NCBI GenBank assembly: GCA_029210565.1
Contig: JARGFQ010000004.1
Coordinates: 62,001 to 126,000, forward strand
DNA: 64,000 nucleotides
Direction of reading: 5' to 3'
Source: Bacteroidales bacterium
GTDB lineage: Bacteria; Bacteroidota; Bacteroidia; Bacteroidales; VadinHA17
Below, one piece after another: positions 16,528 through 25,031 of the stretch. A program made the position numbers and the translations under genes. The notes below the pieces were generated by a model. It did not search any database. It was not told where the DNA came from and saw only the letters and a program-made list of their open reading frames with translations. Each line of letters opens with the position of its first letter. The first letter of the stretch is position 1.

Positions 16528-18969
16528 TCAGAAAGATAATGAAATCCCGGCTGTGTAGTTTATCCCCGCCTGCGGAAAATAATAAGCCCATGTCTTCTCC
16601 TCCCCGTCCTCGGTCCACATCCCGCCATAGGCATTGTTCTCATACATAGTATTGAAGAGGTTGTTGACCATAAACCGGAATGTCAGTTCGCCGGCCTTCT
16701 TCATCTTTATGCCGTATGACGCCGCCAGGTTACTGACAAAATAGGGGTCAATGGTTCTGTCAGAGCTCATGGTATTGTCAAAGTACTGCTTCCCGACGTA
16801 TTTGCCTGTCAGCCTGACCGACAGGCGTTCTGCAGGATTGACCTCCAGTTCGGCAGAGGCTGTTACGCGGGGTGAATAAGCTATATCAACGGTTCCAAGA
16901 TCGCTGTGGAGGTACACCTCGCTCCAGTCGTCAGTGTTATAATTGAAATAGTAGTTCCTGAAGTCCCTTATGCTGCTCCTGCTCAGGGTGAGGTTCATCT
17001 TCATCGCTGCCACCGGCGATGGCCGGTAGCTGCCGGAGAGCTCCACCCCTGTCCTGTAGCTCTCAGGGACGTTGGTCATGATGGGGTATCCCGTGCTGCT
17101 GATCTTGCCGGTAGGCACGAGCTGGTCGTGGTACCACATAAAATAAAGGTTGGCACCCAGTGCAACCCCGGAACTGCGAAAGCTGTACCCTCCCTCAAAA
17201 TCGGTGAGCCGCTCCCTGCCGGGTGTGGCCGCCGGATCACCTGCGGCATCCTTATAGTCGGCCCTTGTAGGTTCACGGTGCGCCACGGCAGCGGAGACAA
17301 AAGCTTTGCTCCCGCTTCCGTTGCTCCAGAAGAGGCCTGCCTTGGGATTGAAGAAGAGAAAGCTGTGACTTGCGGTAAGGTCCTTCATGTCATCATCGGG
17401 ACCCTCAAAGCGGTAACTGATATGCCTCAGCTGCAGGTCCAGAAACGCGCTCAGGCTACCCGAAACCACGGCATTCATCTTGCCGTAGACGTTGAACTCA
17501 TCCTTCAATCCGTTGTTCCTGTACCACTCATGTCCCGGCACCAGGTTTCCCGGGTACTCCATCCACTTCACCCTTCCGAAGTGATCGCCGTCATACCTGT
17601 TGAGCGCTCCCCCCAGGGTCCACTCGGCTACGCTGCCCTGTTTTATCAATGACCACACGGCACCGTAGAAGAGGTTATCGAGCCACTTGCGCTGCACGAT
17701 GTCCGTTTCCGCGACGGCGGGAACATAGGGCATCAGGTCTGCAATCCCGTATTCGAACGGGTCAACATCACTCTTCTGCTCCTCGTAATATCCCCTTCCT
17801 GTTGTCAGATGGAGTCCGGTGTTGAGGCTCACCCTGCCGGGGAAGAGGTGGGTGTGAAAGAGGTGGTAGTGGTTCTGGGTATAGACGTCTGTCTCATCCT
17901 CGTAGTACCGGGTCACGCCATTGGCGTCAACGTATTCACCGGCAGGGTTGTATCTCCTGTTCTCCGGCAGCACCTCAACCGGCACACCCCACCAGCTGAT
18001 ACCTGTCTTCTGGTAGCCGGTAATCACGTTAAAGCGTATCAGGTCCGACGGGTCGGACCACATCCCGGATACCATGGCTGAGCGTATGTCGGCTTTGCTA
18101 TGGTCAACATAGCCGTCGCTGTGGATCTGCGAGGCACGCACTATCATGTTGAACCGGTCGCCCAGCATTCCTGTCCACGCTTTTGCCGAGATCCGTGAGG
18201 TGTTGAACGAGCCGTATGATGCATCTGCCGAAGCTCCGCCCTCAGAGGGGGGTGTCATGCTGCTGATGTTCACTGAGGCGCCGAACGCTCCGGCGCCGTT
18301 GGTGGAGGTGCCAACCCCGCGCTGCACCTGGATGCTGCTGGTGGAGGAGGCCAGGTCAGGAAGATCAACCCAGAACACCTGCTGCGATTCGGAGTCGTTG
18401 AGCGGTATGCCGTCAAGTGTGATGTTGATCCTGCTGGCATCGGTGCCGCGTATGCGCAGTGATGTGTAGCCTATGCCCGTGCCGGCGTCGGATGTCTCCA
18501 CCACAGAAGGGGTAAGTGACAGCAGAAAGGGCATATCGCGGGTCAGGTCCCGCTCTCTCAGTTCTTCAGACCGGACGGTGGTGTGAGCCATCGGAGTGCG
18601 GGCCCCGGCACGACTACCCCTGACAATCACCTCCTCAGCCACAAAAAGGGCCTCGTCAAGTGCGGCGTCGGCCGGCACGGAGCCGGTGCCGGTGACAGCA
18701 ACAACGGTGTCAAACGGCTCATAACCTGTGTAGGATATGCGCAGCGCATAGGTGCCTTCGCGCAGGCCGCGGAGGGCATACCGTCCGTCATTGTCCGTCG
18801 CCACCCCCGTCATCAGGCTCTCGATAACCACTGAAGCCCCTGCCAGGGGATGACCCTCAGCATCGGTGACCCTGCCGGTGACAGTGCCGGACAGACGCTG
18901 GCCGTTCACCGTGTTGCAGGTCATCAGAAAAATTAAAACCGGTAAAAAGAGTTTCCTAGCCATGATCAT
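16528..18969 (-). CDS. TonB-dependent outer membrane receptor, probably thiamine
   Basis: Outer membrane active transporter of 813 residues. After a signal peptide (about 1-23, ends NTVNGQ) comes a carboxypeptidase-regulatory-like domain (residues about 26-110: GRVTDAEGHPLAGASVVIES), then the plug domain (LRIRGTDASRINITLDGIP, VQRGVGTSTNGAGAFGASVNI) and a 22-strand barrel ending in the aromatic C-terminus YTAGISLSF. It is directly downstream of a TPP riboswitch and upstream of pnuC and thiN, the arrangement known for thiamine-specific receptors in Bacteroidota. Start ATG at 18969; MARKLF at 18963 is equally possible. Confidence 0.9.
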   Translation of the reverse strand: MIMARKLFLPVLIFLMTCNTVNGQRLSGTVTGRVTDAEGHPLAGASVVIESLMTGVATDNDGRYALRGLREGTYALRISYTGYEPFDTVVAVTGTGSVPADAALDEALFVAEEVIVRGSRAGARTPMAHTTVRSEELRERDLTRDMPFLLSLTPSVVETSDAGTGIGYTSLRIRGTDASRINITLDGIPLNDSESQQVFWVDLPDLASSTSSIQVQRGVGTSTNGAGAFGASVNISSMTPPSEGGASADASYGSFNTSRISAKAWTGMLGDRFNMIVRASQIHSDGYVDHSKADIRSAMVSGMWSDPSDLIRFNVITGYQKTGISWWGVPVEVLPENRRYNPAGEYVDANGVTRYYEDETDVYTQNHYHLFHTHLFPGRVSLNTGLHLTTGRGYYEEQKSDVDPFEYGIADLMPYVPAVAETDIVQRKWLDNLFYGAVWSLIKQGSVAEWTLGGALNRYDGDHFGRVKWMEYPGNLVPGHEWYRNNGLKDEFNVYGKMNAVVSGSLSAFLDLQLRHISYRFEGPDDDMKDLTASHSFLFFNPKAGLFWSNGSGSKAFVSAAVAHREPTRADYKDAAGDPAATPGRERLTDFEGGYSFRSSGVALGANLYFMWYHDQLVPTGKISSTGYPIMTNVPESYRTGVELSGSYRPSPVAAMKMNLTLSRSSIRDFRNYYFNYNTDDWSEVYLHSDLGTVDIAYSPRVTASAELEVNPAERLSVRLTGKYVGKQYFDNTMSSDRTIDPYFVSNLAASYGIKMKKAGELTFRFMVNNLFNTMYENNAYGGMWTEDGEEKTWAYYFPQAGINYTAGISLSF

Positions 18970-19025
18970 TACAATAATGCTGAACAGATTGTCTGGACTG
19001 AGGGTTCCGCTGCAGGTCTGAATGG

Positions 19026-19110
19026 ATTACTCTTTCTCCCTACGCCGGCATTATCCGGATCAGGTTATAAGGGTATGATCTCAGCCTGTTAAGTAAGGCA
19101 CCCCGTAATT
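19026..19110 (-). promoter_or_regulatory. TPP riboswitch (THI element)
   Basis: The minus strand contains the conserved aptamer blocks in order: GGGGTGCC, CTGAGA, ATACCC, AACCTGATC, CGGATAATGCCGGCGTAGGGA. The closing helix is formed by ATTAC near 19106-19110 and GTAAT at 19026-19030. The aptamer ends 57-63 bases before the start of the TonB receptor gene, so it should control the receptor-pnuC-thiN operon in response to cellular TPP. No clear intrinsic terminator follows, so control of translation start is the likelier mechanism. Confidence 0.95.
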
Positions 19111-19118
19111 CGACAACA

Positions 19119-19126
19119 CAAAGATA
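19119..19126 (-). promoter_or_regulatory. -7 box of the riboswitch operon promoter
   Basis: TATCTTTG on the minus strand, nine bases upstream of the aptamer, matches TAnnTTTG. Transcription would start close to 19112, at the very edge of the riboswitch. No clear TTTG box is found at the expected -33 distance. Confidence 0.55.
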
Positions 19127-19215
19127 CAACATTTTATGATGAAATGACCTCCGGACCGGAATGATTCTCCTTGGCCACTAATTCGTATATTTGCCCTGTG
19201 GAAAGCGGGAAGAAA

Positions 19216-19635
19216 ATGGATAACATACTCAAGAAGCTGAGATACGGTGACCAGGAACGGATTGCCGTGCTCAACGCTCCTGAAGTTTTCAGGGACAGGA
19301 TTGCCGGTCTGCTGCCGGATGTACAGATAGACACGGAGATCAATGCCCGTTACCTTTATGATTTCATGATTGCCTTCACTCCCGGTTCGGAGGATATCAT
19401 AAAGCTTGCACCGTCATGCATTCATAACCTGAGTGATGACGGGAAGCTCTGGATGGCTTACCAGAAAGGAGGCTCGTCAAAAGATCGCTCAGGTGTCAAC
19501 CGCGACCGCGGTTGGGATACCGTTGAGGAGTCGGGTCTCAGGCGCGTCAGCCAGGTGGCGATCGACGAAGAGTGGTCTGCCCTGCGTTTTAGAAACAGCA
19601 AATATGTAAGTTCATCAAAACGCAAGGGGTCATGA
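19216..19635 (+). CDS. Small conserved protein resembling DUF3052
   Basis: 139 residues, no signal peptide or membrane segment. The pattern PSCIHNLSDDGKLWMAYQKG, then GWDTVEESGLRRVSQVAID and EEWSALRFR resembles DUF3052 family proteins, whose role is unknown. I chose the ATG at 19216 (MDNILKKLRYGD): a -7-like box TATATTTG at 19186-19193 lies upstream, and the earlier TTG/GTG starts would overlap it. The gene's stop overlaps the fucosidase start by four bases, which suggests a joint transcript but not necessarily a shared function. Confidence 0.7.
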   Translation: MDNILKKLRYGDQERIAVLNAPEVFRDRIAGLLPDVQIDTEINARYLYDFMIAFTPGSEDIIKLAPSCIHNLSDDGKLWMAYQKGGSSKDRSGVNRDRGWDTVEESGLRRVSQVAIDEEWSALRFRNSKYVSSSKRKGS

Positions 19636-21116
19636 GCAGAAAGCTACTGATAATACTCTTTCTCGTCCTTCTTGCATCATGCAGGGGCGACAGGGACGCA
19701 CAGTATTACACCGGGATGGTGAAGTTTCCCGTTAAGCCAAACATGGGTGTCAAGGAGGCCATGGCCGCGAGGGTGATCCCTCACGCCCGTCAACTGGAGT
19801 GGCAGAAGCTCGAGATGACAGCCTTTATTCACTTTACTGTCAACACCTTCACCGATATGGAATGGGGTACCGGCAAAGAGTCACCTGGCCTGTTCAATCC
19901 TGTTGCCCTCGATGCCGATCAGTGGGTAAGGGTACTCAGTGAGGCCGGGATGAAGATGGTGATCATCACCGCCAAGCATCACGACGGTTTCTGTCTCTGG
20001 CCTACTAAGACCACTGCCCATTCTGTGGCTTCCAGCCCCTGGAAAGATGGCCGGGGCGATGTAATCAGGGAGCTCAGGGATGCATGCGAAAGATATGGTA
20101 TGAATTTCGGTGTCTACCTCTCCCCCTGGGACCGCAATGCTGAGTGTTACGGCGACTCCCCCGCCTACAACAAATTTTATATGGAACAACTTACCGAACT
20201 GCTTACCTGGTACGGGAAGGTGGATGAGGTCTGGTTTGACGGTGCCAACGGTGAAGGACCGAACGGCCGCCGGCAGGAATATGACTGGCAGGCATACTAT
20301 GATCTCATACGGGAGTTGCAACCGGAGGCGGTAACGGCCATCATGGGCGAAGATGTGAGGTGGGTAGGCACAGAAACCGGCTACGGGCGTGAGACCGAAT
20401 GGAGCGTAACGGTACTGGCACCCGGCGGAAGTCCGGAAAGCAGGGCTATCAATGAGAAGACAGGACTGACGGCAATGTCGGAGGACCTGGGCAGCAGCAC
20501 GCTGCTGCAGGATGCCGGTAGCGTCTACTGGTATCCCGCCGAAGTTGATGTATCAATACGTCCGGGATGGTTCTGGCACGCCTCCCAGGACAGCCTGGTA
20601 AAAAGCCCGGAGACGCTGGCGGATATCTATCTCAGCTCCGTGGGACGCAACGCCGTGCTCCTGCTGAATGTCCCTCCCGACAACCGGGGGCTCATAACCG
20701 ACAATGACATTGAGAGCCTGACAGGACTGAAGGCATGGATTGACGCGCTCTATGACCATGACCTCCTCAACGGTGCACGGCCTTACGGCAGGGGTGCCTC
20801 CAATGCCATTGACGGCAACAACTCCACTTCATGGAGCCCCCGCCATAAACGCATAGCCTCATTTGTTCCATCCATCCCCGCAACCTTCAATGTGGCTATG
20901 CTACAGGAGGACATAAGCCGGGGACAGCGGGTGGAGAAGTTTTTCATCGAAGCACTCTCGGAGCAAAAGTGGGATACCATTGCGACAGGTACGACGATAG
21001 GCTACAAGAGACTGTTACGCTTCCCGGAGATAAAAGCAGATGAGATAAGGCTCACCATAGCCTCCTCCAGGGCCACCCCGCACATCAGCACATTTGCCCT
21101 CTATTATACAGAATAG
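19632..21116 (+). CDS. Glycoside hydrolase family 29 (alpha-L-fucosidase) lipoprotein
   Basis: Hydrolyses terminal alpha-L-fucose from glycans. 494 residues with a lipoprotein signal (lipobox Cys 17, LLASC). The GH29 barrel is visible: FIHFTVNTFTDMEWG, VIITAKHHDGFCLWPTK, and the nucleophile Asp about residue 203 in VDEVWFDGANG. Residues after about 370 form a C-terminal beta domain like the discoidin-type module of GH29 proteins. Overlaps the preceding small gene by four bases. Probably periplasmic or surface anchored and part of glycan scavenging; linkage preference is not predictable. Confidence 0.9.
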   Translation: MSRKLLIILFLVLLASCRGDRDAQYYTGMVKFPVKPNMGVKEAMAARVIPHARQLEWQKLEMTAFIHFTVNTFTDMEWGTGKESPGLFNPVALDADQWVRVLSEAGMKMVIITAKHHDGFCLWPTKTTAHSVASSPWKDGRGDVIRELRDACERYGMNFGVYLSPWDRNAECYGDSPAYNKFYMEQLTELLTWYGKVDEVWFDGANGEGPNGRRQEYDWQAYYDLIRELQPEAVTAIMGEDVRWVGTETGYGRETEWSVTVLAPGGSPESRAINEKTGLTAMSEDLGSSTLLQDAGSVYWYPAEVDVSIRPGWFWHASQDSLVKSPETLADIYLSSVGRNAVLLLNVPPDNRGLITDNDIESLTGLKAWIDALYDHDLLNGARPYGRGASNAIDGNNSTSWSPRHKRIASFVPSIPATFNVAMLQEDISRGQRVEKFFIEALSEQKWDTIATGTTIGYKRLLRFPEIKADEIRLTIASSRATPHISTFALYYTE

Positions 21117-21134
21117 TTTGGTACGGTTGTTGTG

Positions 21135-21162
21135 CTTCCATTACTGATAAACAGTAATGAAG
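21135..21162. repeat. Perfect inverted repeat just before the DUF4251 gene start
   Basis: CATTACTG (21139-21146), ATAAA, CAGTAATG (21152-21159) form an 8-base perfect stem that extends to 11 pairs with one bulge. It ends three bases before the ATG at 21165. It could be an operator, or an RNA hairpin masking the ribosome site. Confidence 0.6.
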
Positions 21163-21164
21163 CC

Positions 21165-21731
21165 ATGAATAGAATACTTTCTACAGTCATGATAATGCTG
21201 TTGGCGGTAACAGCTGTGGCACAGGATCGCGTTCCGCTCACCAGGCAGGAGAAGAAAGCCATCAGACAGGAACAGAAAAAGCAGAATGATGCCATGCTTG
21301 CGGTAAACACCGAGATGGCAGTCAGATCGGGACAGTTTGTACTGAAGGCTGACCAGATAAGAGGCCGCAGCGGCTATATGATGCATGTCGACCCCACAGT
21401 CAACTTTGTGGCAGTTGAGGGTAAAGATGTGTATGTTCAGCTGGCATCTCCCTCAGGAATAGGCTTCAACGGCCTCGGAGGTATAACCCTGCGTGGAAGG
21501 ATCAGCTCAATGGATATCAACAATGAGGGAAAACAGGGTTACTCCAATATCGTACTAAATGCAACCGGCACCGGAGGCAATATGACCATAGTCATGAATG
21601 TCAACAGAACGGGAGAGACAGCCACTGCAAGAGTCACGACAAACTGGGGAAACAGGGTCGAATTCAATGGCAGGCTCGTACCCTGGACAGGAACCGGGAA
21701 AAGTGTCTATAAAGGCCGTGAGACACACTGA
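21165..21731 (+). CDS. DUF4251 domain protein, exported
   Basis: 188 residues with a signal peptide (about 1-20, TAVAQ). A charged segment (RQEKKAIRQEQKKQ) leads to the DUF4251 pattern: GQFVLKADQIRGRSG, VDPTVNFVAVEGKDVYVQL, GFNGLGGITLRGRIS. The family is common in Bacteroidota and has no assigned role; a beta-rich periplasmic or outer-membrane-associated protein is likely. An upstream in-frame start at 21132 is rejected because the signal peptide begins at MNRILST. A hairpin covers the region just before the start. Confidence 0.82.
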   Translation: MNRILSTVMIMLLAVTAVAQDRVPLTRQEKKAIRQEQKKQNDAMLAVNTEMAVRSGQFVLKADQIRGRSGYMMHVDPTVNFVAVEGKDVYVQLASPSGIGFNGLGGITLRGRISSMDINNEGKQGYSNIVLNATGTGGNMTIVMNVNRTGETATARVTTNWGNRVEFNGRLVPWTGTGKSVYKGRETH

Positions 21732-21764
21732 AGTCATTCAGATCATTAACGAAAACTCTACTAA

Positions 21765-22178
21765 ATGAAATTTCTAATCATAATAGCCCTGGCGACAGCC
21801 TTGGTATTATCATCGTGCCAGCTGGATCCGCCAAGCCAGACCTACTCAAATGTGGTAATTCCCATAGACACAAGAACGGTGCCCGAGACGGGGTATGTGG
21901 ATGTGCCGCTGTCAATCTATGCACACGCCATGCTGCCGAATGGCTGCTGGTCAAACATCAGGTTTTACTTTCAGGAGAAGGAAGAGTTTGTCTACGAACT
22001 GTTTTCACTGGCTGATTTTGAGAGCACCGGAGCATGCCCGGAGATGATGGTGACAGGTGACACTCTCATCGTCTTTGAGCCCAGGGCAGCAGGAGATTAC
22101 GTTATCGTAACATGGATGAGTCAGAGCTCGAATGAGCTTGACACAATAAAAGTGGCAGAGGTTACGCCGGAGAGATGA
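21765..22178 (+). CDS. Putative lipoprotein of unknown function
   Basis: 137 residues with a good lipoprotein signal (lipobox LSSC, Cys 18). The rest is beta-rich with two further cysteines (NGCWSNIRFYF and TGACPEM) that may form a disulfide. I do not recognise the family. It follows the DUF4251 gene by 33 bases in the same direction. Its stop codon lies in the loop of a hairpin (22167-22187) shared with the convergent UPF0316 gene. Confidence 0.65.
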   Translation: MKFLIIIALATALVLSSCQLDPPSQTYSNVVIPIDTRTVPETGYVDVPLSIYAHAMLPNGCWSNIRFYFQEKEEFVYELFSLADFESTGACPEMMVTGDTLIVFEPRAAGDYVIVTWMSQSSNELDTIKVAEVTPER

Positions 22179-22191
22179 GTTCTCCGGTATC

Positions 22192-22785
22192 TCATTTCTT
22201 CAACGGGTTTATCATCCTCCGGCTGTGACGCTCCTCCTCGGCCCTGTGAAATATCTCCCTGTTGACATACTTGATTGCTTCGACGGTGTAAAGGGCATGT
22301 GGATTAAAATGGTTGATCTTGTCAAGAACATTCTTAATCATACTTCTTTTGGCGATGATGTAAATCACCGCCACATCACCCTCTATTCCCCAGGCACTGA
22401 CGGAGGTAACCCCATAGCCTCCACCCCGGAGATCAGCTATCAGGGCAGTGGCATCCTTTCGGGTTATGACACGTATCATCTCATGGCCTATCGCCAGCCT
22501 CTCCTCAATATACATACCTACAAAATTACCGGTGGCAAATCCTGCAGCATAGGCAATATAGCTGACCCAGTTGTCAAGGTCCTGCATGATTCGGCTAATG
22601 GCCAGTAACCAGATAAGTATCTCAAAGAAACCGACAAAAGGGGCTACCCTTTTCATCCCCTTCGTGACAAAAATGATTCTGAGAGTGCCGAGCGACACAT
22701 CAATTATCCTGGCCAGAAATATGAAAAGAGGTAGCATTACATATGCAACAACCTCTTTATTAAGCAATTCCGTCATGAACACCAT
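22192..22785 (-). CDS. UPF0316/DUF2179 membrane protein
   Basis: 197 residues. Residues about 10-90 contain three membrane helices with the typical RIIDVSLGTLRIIFVTKG motif; residues about 110-185 are the cytoplasmic DUF2179 domain (GYGVTSVSAWG, VIYIIAKRSMI). The family has no firm function. An ATG at 22776 (MTELLNKE) is an alternative start; a minus-strand -7-like TAACTTTG at 22807-22800 would give a leader of about ten to twenty bases. Convergent with the preceding lipoprotein gene. Confidence 0.82.
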   Translation of the reverse strand: MVFMTELLNKEVVAYVMLPLFIFLARIIDVSLGTLRIIFVTKGMKRVAPFVGFFEILIWLLAISRIMQDLDNWVSYIAYAAGFATGNFVGMYIEERLAIGHEMIRVITRKDATALIADLRGGGYGVTSVSAWGIEGDVAVIYIIAKRSMIKNVLDKINHFNPHALYTVEAIKYVNREIFHRAEEERHSRRMINPLKK

Positions 22786-22950
22786 CTGTTTTGAAGCTGC
22801 AAAGTTATGACTATTTTTCCTCTTTAGATCCGGAAAACAGCGCTGATTCTTGTATGGCCCGATAAATTAACGATTTCTATCAGGTTCTTTTCGCAGATCC
22901 GGACTGAGAAGTTGATTTTATCTGCCTGTGCAAAATCAGCTGTTTTTATG

Positions 22951-22958
22951 TAAGTTTG
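22951..22958 (+). promoter_or_regulatory. Candidate -7 box for the CapA-like gene
   Basis: TAAGTTTG matches TAnnTTTG, 18 bases before the ATG at 22977. No TTTG at the -33 distance is seen, so support is partial. Confidence 0.35.
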
Positions 22959-22976
22959 ATAAGTAAAGTAGATTAA

Positions 22977-24254
22977 ATGACGCGAATGACATCTTTAAAA
23001 ATCCTCCTGCCGCTGATTGGCCTTGTATTGACCCTTGCCACCGCAGCGCAACAGCGTGATACTCTGCTCCTGCCCCCCGCGGCAGAACAGCAGCGTGACA
23101 CCATGCCGGTGCCTGCTCCCGGAGCGCATGAGCCTGATACGCTGCTTCCCGCGGCCCCTGAAGAGCAGGAGCGTGACAGTGTGCTGACGCTTCTCTTCAC
23201 GGGTGACATCATGGGTCATGACGGACAGATAGCCTCTGCCTACGATGATTCCACGAAAACCTGGTCATATGATAGCGTCTTCAGTTTCGTTGCTCCTCTT
23301 ATCAGTGATGCAGATGTCGCCATCGGCAATCTCGAGGTGACCCTCGGTGGCCCTCCTTACAAAGGATACCCGCAATTCAGTTCCCCGGATGCGCTGGCGG
23401 AAGCATGCAGGGATGCAGGCTTTGATATCCTGGTGACAGCCAACAATCATGCTGCTGACCGCGGGCAGAAGGGCATCTTTCGAACCATCAGGGTACTTGA
23501 CAGCCTGGGCATAAGGCATAGCGGCACCTGGAACAGCAGTGAGGAGAGGGACACCCTCTCGCCGCTGATGATCAGCCACGACAGTATCACTATTGCGCTG
23601 CTCAGCTATACCTACGGCACCAATGGCATCATCGTTCCCCCACCGGCCACTGTTGCTTATATTGATACTCTGAGGGCTACCGCTGACATAGCCGGGGCTG
23701 AATACAAAGGTGCTGACGCAACTGTCATCTACGTCCATTGGGGCATAGAGTACGACACTCTCCCCTCGGCCCGGCAGAAGCTGACGGCTGCAGCCTACCT
23801 GAATAGCGGTGCAGACATAGTCATCGGCTCGCATCCTCATGTACTCCAGCCCATGATAGCAGATACCGGGTCATGCACTCTTAGTAAGCCTGTCGTCTGG
23901 TCAATGGGTAATTTCGTTTCAAACCAGCGCGCCAGGAGGAGAGACGGTGGGGCCATGATCAGGATTGAGCTCGCACTGAAGGGAGACACCGTCGTCATCG
24001 CCGACGCCGGTTATGTGCTCACATGGGTCTATACCCCCACTGAGGAGGGCAAACGAAAATATTATATCCTCCCGTGCGCTGAATTCGAAGATCAGCCTGA
24101 ATTCTTCCAATCATCATCAGACTACGATGCCATGATGATTTTTGTCAGGGATGCCAGAAGACTTCTTGACAGCCTGAACACGGGGTTCCATGAGATGATC
24201 TGGACTGAAGGAAACTGGATCAGGGTGGAACGGACGCCTGTATCTCTTAATTAG
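22977..24254 (+). CDS. CapA-family (poly-gamma-glutamate synthesis type) metallophosphatase-like protein
   Basis: 425 residues. After a signal peptide (about 1-25) and a repeat-rich spacer (residues 26-64, three 13-residue units starting QRDT, QRDT, EPDT), the CapA/PgsA calcineurin-like domain begins: LLFTGDIMGHDGQI, IGNLEVTLGG, TANNHAADRG, VIYVHWGIEYD, and GADIVIGSHPHVLQP carry the metal-ligand residues. The family includes capsule polyglutamate proteins, but no other cap/pgs gene is near, so the role may be different. Monocistronic or followed by the NicO-like gene 19 bases later. Confidence 0.85.
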   Translation: MTRMTSLKILLPLIGLVLTLATAAQQRDTLLLPPAAEQQRDTMPVPAPGAHEPDTLLPAAPEEQERDSVLTLLFTGDIMGHDGQIASAYDDSTKTWSYDSVFSFVAPLISDADVAIGNLEVTLGGPPYKGYPQFSSPDALAEACRDAGFDILVTANNHAADRGQKGIFRTIRVLDSLGIRHSGTWNSSEERDTLSPLMISHDSITIALLSYTYGTNGIIVPPPATVAYIDTLRATADIAGAEYKGADATVIYVHWGIEYDTLPSARQKLTAAAYLNSGADIVIGSHPHVLQPMIADTGSCTLSKPVVWSMGNFVSNQRARRRDGGAMIRIELALKGDTVVIADAGYVLTWVYTPTEEGKRKYYILPCAEFEDQPEFFQSSSDYDAMMIFVRDARRLLDSLNTGFHEMIWTEGNWIRVERTPVSLN

Positions 24255-24273
24255 TATCTTTACACTGTTTTTC

Positions 24274-24993
24274 ATGCCAGATATGGAGGGTTCAACAATA
24301 GTTCTTGCAGGAACAGCAGTGACCATCGGATTCATACACACTCTGATCGGGCCTGACCACTACTTGCCTTTTATCGTTATGGGAGAGGCGCGTGCCTGGA
24401 GCATCAGGAAGACTATGTTCATAACCTTTCTGTGCGGAGTGGGGCATGTGCTAAGCTCAGTGGTAGTAGGATTCATAGGCATAGCCGCAGGACTATCACT
24501 TTCAAGACTGGAGCTTTTTGAATCATTCAGGGGGAACATTGCGGCATGGCTGCTTATAGCATTCGGCCTTATTTACATGCTCATCAGCCTGCAACGGCTT
24601 TACAGAAAAAAGAGGCATGTGCATCAGCATCACCATACCGATGGCATAATACATGAGCACGAGCATGATCATTTCAGCGGCCATTCACATATTCATATCG
24701 GTGACAGGAAGAACATGACACCGTGGATACTCTTTCTGATATTCGTCCTCGGTCCGTGCGAACCCCTTATACCAATACTGATGTATCCCGCCGCCGCAAA
24801 CAACATCAGCGGCGTTATCCTCGTATCACTGCTCTTCTCAGCAGTCACCATAGCCACCATGATGGCCGTTGTACTTGCCTTCAGGCTGGGCCTGAGCCGG
24901 ATAAACCTGAAGCCGCTTGAACAGTACGTCAACGTGATTGCCGGAGCCACAATTGCGGTATCAGGACTCGCCATTCAGCTTCTTGGTCTTTGA
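24274..24993 (+). CDS. NicO/RcnA-like metal transporter with His-rich loop
   Basis: 239 residues, about six membrane helices. The metal-transport signature is HTLIGPDHYLPF in helix 1 and GVGHVLSS in helix 2, with GPCEPLIPIL in a later helix. Between helices 3 and 4 (about residues 112-148) is a cytoplasmic or periplasmic loop with over a dozen histidines (HVHQHHH, HEHEHDHF, HSHIHIG). This resembles RcnA and UreH/HupE-type nickel or cobalt carriers; direction of transport is not determined. It follows the CapA-like gene by 19 bases; no metallochaperone or urease is adjacent. Confidence 0.75.
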   Translation: MPDMEGSTIVLAGTAVTIGFIHTLIGPDHYLPFIVMGEARAWSIRKTMFITFLCGVGHVLSSVVVGFIGIAAGLSLSRLELFESFRGNIAAWLLIAFGLIYMLISLQRLYRKKRHVHQHHHTDGIIHEHEHDHFSGHSHIHIGDRKNMTPWILFLIFVLGPCEPLIPILMYPAAANNISGVILVSLLFSAVTIATMMAVVLAFRLGLSRINLKPLEQYVNVIAGATIAVSGLAIQLLGL

Positions 24994-25031
24994 GACCAAT
25001 ATTATTATTAGTTTTGCAGAAAATTTTCCAG

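Noticed and set aside
16906..17652. 248-residue open frame on the plus strand opposite the TonB receptor
   Set aside because: Antisense to a clear TonB receptor; no recognisable protein features.
22167..22187. Hairpin CCGGAGA / TCTCCGG at the end of the lipoprotein gene as a terminator
   Set aside because: The stem is good but no T run follows on either strand and it lies over the stop codon; I left it out as a terminator.
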